Counted from the stretch's first letter, positions 37,059 to 46,294 are shown. The stretch is DNA of 64,000 nt from Catenulispora sp. MAP5-51 (GCF_041261205.1 NZ_JBGCCH010000002.1:248001-312000), one strand, 5' to 3'. Numbers and translations: made by a program. The notes: generated from the sequence alone by a model not told the origin.

Positions 37059-38699
37059 ATGACCTCCGCGCGCTCACCGCGATTCCGTATCAGTCATGAC
37101 CGCCACAACCGCCCGATAGCGACGGCGATCGTCGTCGCGGCCCTGTCGCTGTCCCTCGGCGCGTGCGGCGCACGCCTTTCCGCCGACCAGAAAGCCGAGG
37201 CCATCGCCTACGGCCAAGGCGCCCACGACGGCTCGCAGAACGCTGACGGCTCCCAGAGCTCCAGCGCCAACGGGACCACCACAGGCGGGACGACCGGTGG
37301 CACCACCGGAGGCACGACCGGGGGTTCCTCCGGCGGCAGCGCGTCCGGCGGTACCAGCGGCGGATCGTCCGGCGGCGCGGCGGGCGGCAGCGGCGGCAAC
37401 ACCGGCGGGGGCACCGGTGGCAAGAGCTCCGGCGGCACCACCGGCGGCAAGACCTCTGGCGGCGGCACCGGCGGCACCGGTGGCACGGGAGGCGGGAGCG
37501 GCGGCGGCTCAGGGGGGTCCGGGGGCAGCGGCTCCGACACCTGCGTCGGCACCGCCTCCGGCTCCAGCGCCGCCGGCGTCACCGCGACCAGCATCAGTCT
37601 GGGCAACGCCAGCGACCTGTCCGGCCCGATCGGCGGTCTGTTCAGCTCGGCGCCGCAGGCCGTCCAGGCGTACGTGGCCTACTTCAACGCCACGCACCCG
37701 AACGGCATCTGCGGCCGCAAGCTCACCGTGCACTCCTACGACTCGCAGACCTCCGACGCCGGCGACAACCAGCAGACGCTGACCGCCTGCCAGGCCGACT
37801 TCGCTCTGGTCGGCTCGGTCTCCGCCTTCGACTCCGGCGGGGCGGCGTCCGCGGCCCAGTGCGGCATCCCGGACCTGCAGGCGGTGAGCACCACCCGGGT
37901 CCGGCAGACCTGCGCGGTGTGTTTCGGCACCGACTCCCAGCAACTGCCGCTGGTGCCGCAGGTGCAGCCCGACTTCTGGAACAAGCAGTTCCCGGGAGCG
38001 AGCGCCAAGGCCGCGTTCCTGTACGTGGACACCGGGACCACGGCGCAGCAGGCGAAGTCGTGGGAGGCGGCCTACGCCAAGGACGGCTTCACCTGGGTCC
38101 TGAACCAGCCGATCGGCGTCTCGGAGTCGAACTACACGCCCTATGTCGTGAAGATGCAGCAGTCCGGCGTGCAGTACGTGCAGTTCCTCGGCGCGTATCA
38201 GGAGGCCGCGACCCTCGCGCAGGCCATGCAGCAGCAGGGTTTCACGCCGAAGGTCTTCGTCCTGGACCCGACCGGCTACGACCCGAACTACGTGCAGCAG
38301 GCCGGCTCGGCGGCGAACAACACGTTCGTCTTCAGCAACGCGGCCATGTTCGAGGAGGCGGGTTCGAACCCTGAGCTGCAGCTCTACACCAAGTGGCTGC
38401 ACCAGGTGGCCCCGGGCGCCGCGCCGACCTACTTCGGGATGTTCGCCTGGTCCTCGGCCGAGCTGTTCACCAGGCTGGCCAACCAGATCGGGCCGAACCT
38501 CACCCGGCCGGCGATGGTGAAGGCGCTGGCCGGTGTGCACAACTACACCGGGAACGGGCTGTTCGCGCCGCAGGACGTCGGCGGCAAGCAGACCTCTCCG
38601 TGCGCGCTGTTCATGCAGTACACCGGGTCCGCGTGGAAACGGGTCTCCCCCGGCTCGGGCTGGACGTGCGGGAACCTCATCAACTCCGGCGTCAACTGA
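37059..38699 (+). CDS. Liv-type ABC transporter substrate-binding lipoprotein
   Basis: A 546-aa lipoprotein. A signal peptide ends in the lipobox LGAC (C36). Residues ~60-160 are a Thr/Gly/Ser-rich linker (GTTTGGTTGGTTGG and similar), then a periplasmic-binding fold of the LivJ/ANF type (SISLGNASDLSGPIGGLF, ADFALVGSVSAFDSGGA) with several cysteines (FNATHPNGICGRK; CAVCFG; SPCALFM; WTCGNLI) probably forming disulphides. The first gene of an operon with LivHM, LivG and LivF. Ligand unknown; the family takes amino acids but also amides, aromatics and steroids. Confidence 0.9.
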   Translation: MTSARSPRFRISHDRHNRPIATAIVVAALSLSLGACGARLSADQKAEAIAYGQGAHDGSQNADGSQSSSANGTTTGGTTGGTTGGTTGGSSGGSASGGTSGGSSGGAAGGSGGNTGGGTGGKSSGGTTGGKTSGGGTGGTGGTGGGSGGGSGGSGGSGSDTCVGTASGSSAAGVTATSISLGNASDLSGPIGGLFSSAPQAVQAYVAYFNATHPNGICGRKLTVHSYDSQTSDAGDNQQTLTACQADFALVGSVSAFDSGGAASAAQCGIPDLQAVSTTRVRQTCAVCFGTDSQQLPLVPQVQPDFWNKQFPGASAKAAFLYVDTGTTAQQAKSWEAAYAKDGFTWVLNQPIGVSESNYTPYVVKMQQSGVQYVQFLGAYQEAATLAQAMQQQGFTPKVFVLDPTGYDPNYVQQAGSAANNTFVFSNAAMFEEAGSNPELQLYTKWLHQVAPGAAPTYFGMFAWSSAELFTRLANQIGPNLTRPAMVKALAGVHNYTGNGLFAPQDVGGKQTSPCALFMQYTGSAWKRVSPGSGWTCGNLINSGVN

Positions 38700-38714
38700 G
38701 ATCGGCGCCGCCGG

Positions 38715-40664
38715 ATGAATGTCTTCCTCACGTACACCATCCTGGGCCTGGTCATCGGCGCCTCCTATGCGATCGCCGCGTCCGGCCTGGTCCTCACCTA
38801 CGCCACCACCCGGATCTTCAACGTCGCGCACGGCGCCACCGCGATGGTCATGGCGTTCGTGTACTGGGAGCTGGCCTACAACCAGGGCCTGTCCAACTGG
38901 CTGGCGGTGCTGATCGTCGTGTTCGGGGTGGCGCCGCTGTTCGGCGCGCTGCTGGAGCGCTGGGTCATCCGCCGGGTCGCCGACTCCGGGATCGGGGTCA
39001 CGCTGGTGGTGACCTGCGCGGTGCTGGTCGGGCTGATCGGCGCCGCGGAGAAGATCTGGCCGCCGGGCGTGCACCAGGTGCAGCAGTTCTTCGCCGGGCA
39101 CGGCGTCACGATGGGCATGGTGCGGATCAGCGGCAACGACCTGCTGACCGTGGCGCTGGCGGTGGTCGTCGGGGCCGTGCTGTGGGCGTTCCTGTCGTTC
39201 ACCCGGCTCGGCGTCGCGATGCGCGCGGCGGTGGACGACAAGGAACTGCTGGCGCTGCACGGCGGCCGGCCGCACCTGATGTCCTCGATCGCCTGGGCCA
39301 TGGGCTCGGCCCTGGCCGCGCTGGCCGGGATCCTGCTGGTCTCCGCGCAGCCCAGCGAACTGAACTACATCTCGCTGACGCTGCTCGTGGTGAACTCCTA
39401 CGCGGCCGCGATGGCCGGCCGGCTGACCAGCCTGCCGCGGACCTTCGTCGGCGCGCTGGTCCTGGGGCTGCTGAACGCCTACGCCTCCGGGTACCTGTGG
39501 ACCGGCCCCGGCTGGACCGGCTTCCGCGAGGCGATACCCGCCATCTTCCTGTTGTTGATGCTGTTGCTGATGCCGCAGGCCCAACTGCGCGTCGGCCGGC
39601 TGGCCGGCGTGGCGGGGGTGCGGACGCCGGAGATGCGCCGGGTGGCACTGGCCTCGGCGCTGCTGCTGCTCGCGGTGGTCTTCGGCAACGCGGTGCTCAG
39701 CGAAGTGAACGTGAACCGGATGGCGCTGGGGCTGTGCTTCGCGATCCTGGCGCTGTCGCTGGTGCCGTTGACCGGGTTCAGCGGATACGTGTCGCTGGCC
39801 CAGTTCAGCTTCTTCGGCGTCGGGGCGCTGACGGTCGCGAAGCTGCACTCCTCGGCACCGACCGCGATCCTGGCCGGGGCGCTGCTGGCAGCGGTCGCCG
39901 GGATCCTGGTGGCGTTGCCGTCGTTGCGGTTGCAGGGCCTGTATCTGGCCCTGTCGACGATCGCGTTCGCGCAGATCATGGACACGATGGTGTTCCAGAA
40001 CCCGTCCCTCGGCGGGTTCGGCGGGTCGCTGGCGACCAAGCGCCTGGACATGTTCGGCTACCGGTTCACCTCCGACAAGGCTTACGCCGTCTTGGCCGCG
40101 GCGGTCTTCTGCTTGGTGGGCGCGGCGGTCATCGTGCTCCGCAAGGGCCGCTATGGCAGGGTCCTGATCGCTTTGCGCGACTCGCCGGCGGCCTGCGCCA
40201 CGCTGGGCCTGAACCCGCGCACGGCGCGGGTCGCGGTGTTCGCGGCGTCGGCGGCCGTGGCCGGGCTCGGCGGCGGACTCTACGCCGGACTGCAGAACCA
40301 GGTCGGGAGCACCAACTTCCAGTTCTTCAACAGCCTGCCGCTGCTGCTGATCGTGGTGTGCGCGGGAGTGACGTCGGTGAGCGGCGCGCTGCTCGGCGGG
40401 ATGCTGCTGATGGCGCTGAACAGCTATCCGAGTGTGCAGGCCTATCTGTTCCTGATCCTGGCGGTCGCCGCGGTCGGGCTCGGGAAGCAGCCGAACGGGA
40501 TCACCGGATGGCTGTTCTCCTTGCGGGACAACCCTTTGGGCGCGCGGCTGGGGATCGGCTCGGCGGGAATCGCCCGAGGTATCGCGAACCGCTCCATAGC
40601 GGGTAAGGGTTCTGGGACCGACGACCCGGTCATGGTCGGGGACGGCGCGGAGGTCGAGGCGTGA
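38715..40664 (+). CDS. fused LivH-LivM branched-chain-type permease
   Basis: A 649-aa permease combining both membrane subunits. Residues 1-290 are LivH-like (ASYAIAASGLVLTYATTRIF; FTRLGVAMRAAVDDKELLAL coupling-helix region) and about 305-610 are LivM-like (SLVPLTGFSGYVSLAQFSFF; GRYGRVLIALRDSPAACATL coupling region). About sixteen TMs result. Fusion removes the need for separate LivH and LivM genes. ATG 38715 lies 15 nt after the lipoprotein gene, and the stop overlaps livG by 4 nt (GTGA). Confidence 0.92.
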   Translation: MNVFLTYTILGLVIGASYAIAASGLVLTYATTRIFNVAHGATAMVMAFVYWELAYNQGLSNWLAVLIVVFGVAPLFGALLERWVIRRVADSGIGVTLVVTCAVLVGLIGAAEKIWPPGVHQVQQFFAGHGVTMGMVRISGNDLLTVALAVVVGAVLWAFLSFTRLGVAMRAAVDDKELLALHGGRPHLMSSIAWAMGSALAALAGILLVSAQPSELNYISLTLLVVNSYAAAMAGRLTSLPRTFVGALVLGLLNAYASGYLWTGPGWTGFREAIPAIFLLLMLLLMPQAQLRVGRLAGVAGVRTPEMRRVALASALLLLAVVFGNAVLSEVNVNRMALGLCFAILALSLVPLTGFSGYVSLAQFSFFGVGALTVAKLHSSAPTAILAGALLAAVAGILVALPSLRLQGLYLALSTIAFAQIMDTMVFQNPSLGGFGGSLATKRLDMFGYRFTSDKAYAVLAAAVFCLVGAAVIVLRKGRYGRVLIALRDSPAACATLGLNPRTARVAVFAASAAVAGLGGGLYAGLQNQVGSTNFQFFNSLPLLLIVVCAGVTSVSGALLGGMLLMALNSYPSVQAYLFLILAVAAVGLGKQPNGITGWLFSLRDNPLGARLGIGSAGIARGIANRSIAGKGSGTDDPVMVGDGAEVEA

Positions 40665-41494
40665 CCCGGTTGGACGTGAAGGACGTGACAGTCCGCTTCG
40701 GCGGCGTGACGGCGGTGGACAGCGCCACGATCTCGGCCGACGGCGGCCAGGTGACCGCCCTGATCGGGCCGAACGGGGCCGGGAAGACCACGCTGTTCAA
40801 CGTGGTCACCGGCTTGCAGCGGCCGACCGCCGGCAAGGTGTTCCTGGACGGCGGCGACATCACGCACACGCCGACGCATCGCCGTGCCAGGCATGGGATC
40901 GCGCGCACCTTCCAGAGGCTGGAAGCGTTCGGCTCGCTGACCGTCGAGGAGAACATCCGGGTCGCGGCGGACGCCGTGCGGGCGAAGAACACCAAGCCGG
41001 CTCAGGTGACCCGGGGGCTGATCAAGCGGATCGGGCTGGAACGCTATGCCCACGCGCGCGCCGACTCGGTGCCGACCGGCGTCGCACGGCTGGTGGAACT
41101 GGCGCGGGCGCTGGCGATCGACCCGGAGCTGCTGCTGCTCGACGAGCCCTCTTCAGGACTGTCGGAGGCCGAGACCGACGCGTTCGGCGAGTTGCTCCGG
41201 GACCTGGCCGCGCAGGGTCGGGCCGTGCTGATCGTGGAGCACGACATGGGGCTCATCATGCGGGTCTCGAACCTCATCCATGTGCTGGACCGGGGCAAGC
41301 TCATCGCCTCCGGGACGCCGGCGGAGGTGCAGGCGGATCCGTTGGTGCGCAAGGCGTATCTCGGCGAGGAGGACGAGCCGGAGGCCGAGGCGGACGAGGC
41401 GAAAGACGAGAAGGACGAGCCCGCCGACGCCACGCTCGTGCTGCCGGCCGCCGAGGACGAGGAAGAAGAGAAAGAGTCCGGAGGCTGGTTCTGA
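40661..41494 (+). CDS. LivG-type ABC ATPase with acidic tail
   Basis: A 277-aa ATPase: Walker A GPNGAGKTT, Q-loop ARTFQRLEAFGSLTVEEN, a signature region reading VPTGVARLVELARALAIDPE (the usual LSxGQ is altered to PTGVAR, as in several Liv paralogues), Walker B LLLLDEPSSGL and H-loop VEHDMGLIM. Residues ~235-277 form an extra acidic tail (EEDEPEAEADEAKDEKDEP). It overlaps LivHM by 4 nt and LivF by 1 nt (TGATG), so translation is coupled. Confidence 0.92.
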   Translation: MTRLDVKDVTVRFGGVTAVDSATISADGGQVTALIGPNGAGKTTLFNVVTGLQRPTAGKVFLDGGDITHTPTHRRARHGIARTFQRLEAFGSLTVEENIRVAADAVRAKNTKPAQVTRGLIKRIGLERYAHARADSVPTGVARLVELARALAIDPELLLLDEPSSGLSEAETDAFGELLRDLAAQGRAVLIVEHDMGLIMRVSNLIHVLDRGKLIASGTPAEVQADPLVRKAYLGEEDEPEAEADEAKDEKDEPADATLVLPAAEDEEEEKESGGWF

Positions 41495-42204
41495 TGGCGC
41501 CGATCCTGGAGCTGGAGAACGTCCACGCGGCGTACGGCCGTATCGAGGTGCTGCACGGCGTCGACCTGGCGGTCCCGCGCGGCGCCGTGGTGGCTCTGCT
41601 CGGGCCGAACGGGGCCGGGAAGACGACGCTGATGAAGGTGTGCTCGGGACGTCTGCGGGCCACCTCAGGCCACGTACACCTCGGCGGCTCGCACGTGAAC
41701 AACGCCGCCCCGGACGCCTTAGCCCGCGCCGGGCTGTGCACGATCCCCGAGGGCCGCGGCATCTTCCCGAACCTGACGGTCGCGGAGAACCTGCGGCTGT
41801 CGGGACTGGCGGGGCAGTCCTCGGCGGCGGAGATCTACGAGACGGCGTTCAGCCGGTTCCCGCGCCTGGCCGAGCGCTACGACCAGCTGGCCGGCTCGAT
41901 GTCCGGCGGCGAGCAGCAGATGCTCGCCATGGCCCGGGCGCTGGTGACCAATCCGGCGGTGCTGCTGGTCGACGAGCTGTCGATGGGGCTGGCCCCGCTG
42001 ATCGTGAGGCAGTTGTACGACGTGCTCGGGCAGATCGCGGAGCAGGGCGTGACCGTGGTCGCGGTGGAGCAGTTCGCCGACATGGCGTTGCGGGTCGCGG
42101 ACTTCGCGGCGGTGATGACGCACGGCAGGATCGTGGCCTTCGACGAGCCGGAGGTCATCCGGCGGGATCTGGCCGCGTTGTATCTGGGAGGTGCGGCAGC
42201 GTGA
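41494..42204 (+). CDS. LivF-type ABC ATPase
   Basis: A 236-aa ATPase: LHGVDLAVPRGAVVALLGPN runs into Walker A (GPNGAGKTT), then ARAGLCTIPEGRGIFPNLTV typical of LivF, signature MSGGEQQMLAMARAL (intact), Walker B VLLVDELSMGLAP and an H-loop position occupied by Gln (VAVEQFADMAL), which is standard for LivF. It works with LivG as an asymmetric ATPase pair. The stop overlaps the next gene by 4 nt (GTGA at 42201-42204), linking the unusual secreted protein to the operon. Confidence 0.93.
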   Translation: MAPILELENVHAAYGRIEVLHGVDLAVPRGAVVALLGPNGAGKTTLMKVCSGRLRATSGHVHLGGSHVNNAAPDALARAGLCTIPEGRGIFPNLTVAENLRLSGLAGQSSAAEIYETAFSRFPRLAERYDQLAGSMSGGEQQMLAMARALVTNPAVLLVDELSMGLAPLIVRQLYDVLGQIAEQGVTVVAVEQFADMALRVADFAAVMTHGRIVAFDEPEVIRRDLAALYLGGAAA

Positions 42205-43973
42205 GTACTGGGCCATCAGGAAAAGCTGGGCCATCAGGAAAAGCTGGGCCATCCGAAAAGGCTGGGCCATCAGGAAGGTCACGGAGTTCAGGGGTGCGGC
42301 GGGGCGGTGCGGCCGCCGCGGCGGTGGCGCTCGGGGTGCTGACGGCGCCCGCGGTGTGGGCCGGGCCCGCGCCGGCGCCCAGGCCCGCGGACGGCGGGTC
42401 GCCGCCGGGGCTGGGCGGCTGGACGATCTCGGCCTCGGCCGCGCCGGTCACCATGGAGATCTACGACCCGAAGATCCCGATCCCGGCCCAGCCCGGGCAG
42501 CCGAACCTGGAGTTCGACCTGTCCTACACGCGGGCCAGCTACGGGTCCGGGCCGACCGGGGCCGCGACGGCCAGCTGGCTGTGGCCCGGGGACGCGATCG
42601 CGTTCGGGCTGGGGCAGCTGTTCAACTCCCCGAACGTGAAGTACCCGATCCTGACGAACGTGCAGTACCCGGGCAGCACCCCGGACGCCACCATGCAGCC
42701 GATCCCGGGCTCGTACATGCAGTCCCACACGGACGGCAACGGGTCCACGTCGGTGTCGACGTTCGGGCTGCCGCTGCCGGGGACCGGGCCGTCGCTGCCG
42801 GGGCAGGCGCCGTCGAGCGCGCCGTCCTCGGCGCCGTCGTCCTCCTCCGGCGGCCTGCTCGGCGGGCTGCTGCCCCAGCCGCAGCTGCCGGACCTGGGGT
42901 CGCTCATCCAGTTCCTCACCGGCCAGTCGGCGCTGGTGGACGTGCAGGGCGAGCGGTCGCAGTCCTCGGCGACGGTGACCAACGGCAAAGCCGTGGCCAC
43001 CGCGGAGTCCGACGCCGGGAAGCTGCTGATCCTCGGCGGGCTGATCGAGTTCGACGGCCTGAAGGTCACCTCGCAGAGCACGTCGGACGGCGTCAAGGGC
43101 GCCTCGACCGGGAACGTCGACTACGGCTCGATGTCGGTGGCCGGGGTGAGCTTCGGCATCACCGCGAACGGGATCCAGACCCCCTTCGGCCTGATCGCCC
43201 TGCCGCAGCTGCCGGACGCGATGAACCAGCTGCTGGCGCCGCTGGGCATCTCGGTGGCGCTGCCGGCGGCCGGCGACCTGTCGAAGGACACCGCGGGCGA
43301 GATGTTCAGCCACGGCCTGCAGGTCACCATCGACACGGCGAAGCTGAAGGCGATGCTGCCGCTCACGCCGGTGCTGAACCAGCTCTTCGCCCAGATCCCG
43401 CCCTCCCTCACCCAGCAGCTGCCGCCGCAGCTGAGCCAGATCATCAGCGTCCTGCCCCAGCTGGCCCCGAAGATCGTGCTGACGGTCGGCTCGGCGAAGT
43501 CCAAGGCCGACGCCTCGCAGGCCATCGCCATGACCGGCGGCACCACGACCGGCGGCACCACCGGCGGCTCGAGCAGCACGACCGGCGGCACCACGGGAGG
43601 CGGCACGACCACCGGCGGCACCACGACCGGCGGCTCCGGAACGAGCGGCACCACCGGCGGCACGGTCGGCGGCGGAGGCGACAGCGGCGCGGGCACCGTC
43701 GGCGGCGGCACCACGGGAGGCGGCACAGCCGGCGGCACGACAGGCGGCACCACCGGCAGCACAGTCCCGAACCCTCCGCTGCAGAACACCGCCGCGAAGG
43801 TGACCCCGGCAGCCTTCGGCGGCCTGCCCGGCCAGCTGATGCTGGGCGCGGCGGCGGTGGCCTGCGTCGCAGCGTGGGGGCTGCGCAAGTACAGCACGCT
43901 GCTGTTCGGCGGCGCGGGCTGCGAGGCGGGGCACTCCACCGGGGTGCCGGACCTGCGGGAGTTCGAGGAATGA
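42201..43973 (+). CDS. secreted Thr/Gly-repeat protein, Liv operon member
   Basis: A 590-aa protein of unrecognised family. It opens with four GPSGKA-like repeats, then a signal/TM segment (GGAAAAAVALGVLTAPAVWA), and a ~400-aa exported domain with no recognisable enzyme motif (WTISASAAPVTMEIYDPKIP; ESDAGKLLILGGLIEFDGLK). A Thr/Gly-rich stretch (GTTTGGTTGG type, ~450-530) and a final TM (LGAAAVACVAAWGLRKYSTL) with a short tail follow. Start GTG 42201 overlaps livF. The Thr/Gly linker echoes that of the operon's binding lipoprotein, hinting that both span the cell wall. Confidence 0.7.
   Translation: MSTGPSGKAGPSGKAGPSEKAGPSGRSRSSGVRRGGAAAAAVALGVLTAPAVWAGPAPAPRPADGGSPPGLGGWTISASAAPVTMEIYDPKIPIPAQPGQPNLEFDLSYTRASYGSGPTGAATASWLWPGDAIAFGLGQLFNSPNVKYPILTNVQYPGSTPDATMQPIPGSYMQSHTDGNGSTSVSTFGLPLPGTGPSLPGQAPSSAPSSAPSSSSGGLLGGLLPQPQLPDLGSLIQFLTGQSALVDVQGERSQSSATVTNGKAVATAESDAGKLLILGGLIEFDGLKVTSQSTSDGVKGASTGNVDYGSMSVAGVSFGITANGIQTPFGLIALPQLPDAMNQLLAPLGISVALPAAGDLSKDTAGEMFSHGLQVTIDTAKLKAMLPLTPVLNQLFAQIPPSLTQQLPPQLSQIISVLPQLAPKIVLTVGSAKSKADASQAIAMTGGTTTGGTTGGSSSTTGGTTGGGTTTGGTTTGGSGTSGTTGGTVGGGGDSGAGTVGGGTTGGGTAGGTTGGTTGSTVPNPPLQNTAAKVTPAAFGGLPGQLMLGAAAVACVAAWGLRKYSTLLFGGAGCEAGHSTGVPDLREFEE
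42215..42283 (+). repeat. 18-bp coding tandem repeats (GPSGKA units)
   Basis: About four copies of an 18-nt unit of the form GGGCCATCAGGAAAAGCT, with small variations in the last two, encode GPSGKA, GPSGKA, GPSEKA and GPSGRS near the N-terminus of the secreted protein. The units are richer in A than the surrounding sequence. Confidence 0.75.
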
Positions 43974-44031
43974 CGGCGGTGGCACCAGCCATGGCGGCAC
44001 CGGCGCCCCGGCACGCTCAGAAGGGCGATCG

Positions 44032-44424
44032 ATGAGCACTGCGAAGACCTTCGCCGGCCGCGCGATCAACGGCCAGCTCCGCGCCGCCGCCGTGGCGGCG
44101 CGGCCCAAGACCCGCACCACCGAGTCCGAGCGCCTGATGCAGCAGGGCCTGTCGCTGGCCGGCAGCCTGCTGATGCCGCTGGGGCTGCTGGCGATCGGCC
44201 TGGGCTGGTACGGGGCGGCGCACACGCCCTACAGCTTCGAGCAGGTCGCGTACCTGGTGTCCGGGGGGATCGGCGGGCTGGCCCTGACCACGCTCGGCGG
44301 GTTCCTGTTCTTCGGGTCCTGGCTGGCGCGGATCGCGCATCAGCAGCGGCAGCAGACCGAGTTGCTGGCCGGGGAGATCGCGCGCCTGGCCGACGCGATC
44401 CTGGCGCTGGAAGCCGGGGACTGA
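44032..44424 (+). CDS. small two-TM membrane protein, end of Liv operon
   Basis: A 130-aa protein with a basic N-terminus, two TMs (about residues 42-62, LAGSLLMPLGLLAIGLGWYG, and 74-98, YLVSGGIGGLALTTLGGFLF) and a cytosolic coiled-coil-like helix (RIAHQQRQQTELLAGEIARL). Family unknown. It starts 58 nt after the Thr/Gly-repeat protein in the same direction and ends in a perfect bidirectional terminator, so it closes the operon. It may assist the preceding secreted protein. Confidence 0.65.
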   Translation: MSTAKTFAGRAINGQLRAAAVAARPKTRTTESERLMQQGLSLAGSLLMPLGLLAIGLGWYGAAHTPYSFEQVAYLVSGGIGGLALTTLGGFLFFGSWLARIAHQQRQQTELLAGEIARLADAILALEAGD

Positions 44425-44480
44425 ACACAGTGAAGCGCGGGCCCCGTTCTGCCGAACGGGGCCCGCGCTTCACTGTGTTC
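44423..44480. terminator. 27-bp perfect hairpin, bidirectional terminator
   Basis: Arms at 44423-44449 and 44454-44480 are perfectly complementary over 27 bp around the tetraloop TGCC. The right arm ends GTGTTC and the left begins GAACAC. It separates the Liv operon from the convergent peptide-binding lipoprotein gene and overlaps the stop codon of the former. Confidence 0.9.
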
Positions 44481-44484
44481 GGGC

Positions 44485-46212
44485 TCAGCTGGTGAAGCCG
44501 ACCTTGGTCCAGTCGTAGTCCTGGAAGCCGAACGCGCCGAAGTTGGCCAGCGTCGTCTTGGTGGCCCAGATCTGCGGGCGCTGGTACAGCGGGATCAGGC
44601 TGGCCTGGTCGGTGGCGAGCTTGTCCGCGGCGTTGGCGTCGGCGATGGCCTGGGTCGGGTCGGTGTCCGCCAGGGCCTTGGTCAGGGCCTGGTCGATCGC
44701 CGGGTTGTTGTCCAGGCGGGGGTTGTTGTGGATGTTCTTCGGGTCCGTGACCGACTGGATCTGCGGGGCGCCGCTGCTGATCGGGAACGGGTTGCCGGTG
44801 TAGGCGAAGGCGGTGATGTCGAAGTTGCCGGTGTTGATGTACTTGTCGAAGAAGTCGTCGCTGTTGACCGGGGTCTCCTCCAGGCCGATGCCGATCTTGG
44901 CCAGGTCGGCCTTGACCATCTGGGCCTCGTTGGAGGTGGTCTTCACGCCCTGCGGCTCGATCCACTTCAGGTCCAGCTTGACGCCGCCCTTGGCGCGGAT
45001 GCCGTCGCTGCCCTTGACCCAGCCGGCCGCGTCCAGGGCGGCGTTGGCGGCGGTCGGGTTGAAGGCGACGTCGGCGCCGTTGTCCTGGTAGCCGGTCTGG
45101 TTGTTCACGAAGAAGCGGTTGTTCAGGACCGTGGGCTTCCAGGTGCCCAGGTTCTTCAGGTCCACGTCCGCGATCTGCTGGCGGTCCAGGGCCTGGTAGA
45201 TGGCCTTGCGGACGGCGTCGTCCTTCAGCGCCGGGCTCTGGGTGTTCATCGAGATGTGGCGCCAGTCCGGGCCGCCGGCGTAGTGCACGGTGCTGTCGGT
45301 GGTGTCCTTGATCTTCGCGTACAGCGCCGACTGCGGGCCGACCTCGAAGGCGTCGATCTCGTGGTTGTTGTAGGCGTCGGCCTGGGCCGAGGTGTCCTCG
45401 ATCGCCCGGAAGACGATCTTGTCCACGATCGGCTTGGTGCCCCACCAGTTCGGGTCCGCGACCACGGTGATGGTCTTGTTCGTCGCGTCCATGCCCTGGA
45501 GCTTGTACGGCCCGGCGGTGACCGGGATCGCGTTCATGTAGGCCTTGTTCCAGCCGTCGGCCGTGGAGATCTTCGAGGCCGGGTACAGGCCGGCGCCGTC
45601 GAACTGGTCGAACATGGACTTCCAGTCCGAGAACGGCGTCTTGTAGGTCACCACGACGGTGGAGTCGTCGGCGCCGCGCGCGACCGAGGCCATCTGGTCG
45701 TAGCCGGTGGAGCTGGCCACGTCGAAGCCGGCCGCCGAGCCCTCCTCGCCCTTCCAGGTGGCGACGAAGTCCTTGTAGGTGATCGGGGTGCCGTCCGACC
45801 ACTTGGCCTTCGGGTTCAGCTTGTAGGTGACGGTCTGCTTGCCGTTCACCGTGGCCTCGTCGGCGGAGACCAGGTAGTCCGGGTTCGGGGTGGCCTTGCC
45901 GGTGGCGTCGAAGTGGAACAGCTGCGGCATCATCGTGGACAGCACCTTCTGGGTGTCCTGCTCGTTGCCGTTGTTGGTCATGCCGTTCCACTGCGACGAG
46001 TACTGGTCGATCGCGAGGGTCAGGGTGCCGCCCTTGAGGGTGGAGGCGTCCTTGGCGTTGATGTCGTTGGCGGTCGCGACCGGGATCGACTTGCCGCCGC
46101 CGGACGCCGAGCCTGAGGACGAGCTCTTGCTGGAGGAGCAGGCCGTCGCCGTGAGCGCGGCGGTCGCCAGGATCGCCAGGATCGCCGGCGACTTCTTGAT
46201 CATGCTGGACAT
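44485..46212 (-). CDS. peptide ABC transporter substrate-binding lipoprotein (operon 1)
   Basis: A 575-aa DppA/OppA-type lipoprotein: signal peptide with lipid-anchor C25 (ATAALTATACSSS), Ser/Gly linker, then the SBP_bac_5 fold (GTPITYKDFVATWKGEEG; DSTVVVTYKTPFSDWKSMFD; the WRHISMNTQSPALKDDAVRK segment). It captures oligopeptides or similar molecules outside the membrane. It is the last gene of its operon, downstream of both permeases and the fused ATPase. ATG 46212 follows GGGAG at 8 nt. Confidence 0.92.
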   Translation of the reverse strand: MSSMIKKSPAILAILATAALTATACSSSKSSSSGSASGGGKSIPVATANDINAKDASTLKGGTLTLAIDQYSSQWNGMTNNGNEQDTQKVLSTMMPQLFHFDATGKATPNPDYLVSADEATVNGKQTVTYKLNPKAKWSDGTPITYKDFVATWKGEEGSAAGFDVASSTGYDQMASVARGADDSTVVVTYKTPFSDWKSMFDQFDGAGLYPASKISTADGWNKAYMNAIPVTAGPYKLQGMDATNKTITVVADPNWWGTKPIVDKIVFRAIEDTSAQADAYNNHEIDAFEVGPQSALYAKIKDTTDSTVHYAGGPDWRHISMNTQSPALKDDAVRKAIYQALDRQQIADVDLKNLGTWKPTVLNNRFFVNNQTGYQDNGADVAFNPTAANAALDAAGWVKGSDGIRAKGGVKLDLKWIEPQGVKTTSNEAQMVKADLAKIGIGLEETPVNSDDFFDKYINTGNFDITAFAYTGNPFPISSGAPQIQSVTDPKNIHNNPRLDNNPAIDQALTKALADTDPTQAIADANAADKLATDQASLIPLYQRPQIWATKTTLANFGAFGFQDYDWTKVGFTS

Positions 46213-46257
46213 ATCGTTTCTCCCGTAGTGGAACGCTTTGGGTCGGTGAGGATTGAG

Positions 46258-46294
46258 GAGCCGGTCAGAGCCGGTCAGAGCCGGTCGGAGCCGG

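Noticed and set aside
37260-37540. Gly/Thr-rich repeats in the Liv lipoprotein gene as a DNA repeat or CRISPR-like array
   Set aside because: The periodicity is in codons for a Thr/Gly linker with irregular units and no spacers.
41280-42200. Extension of the secreted Thr/Gly protein's frame upstream through livG and livF
   Set aside because: The residues there are frame-shifted copies of two ABC ATPases. The GTG at 42201 gives the usual 4-nt overlap.
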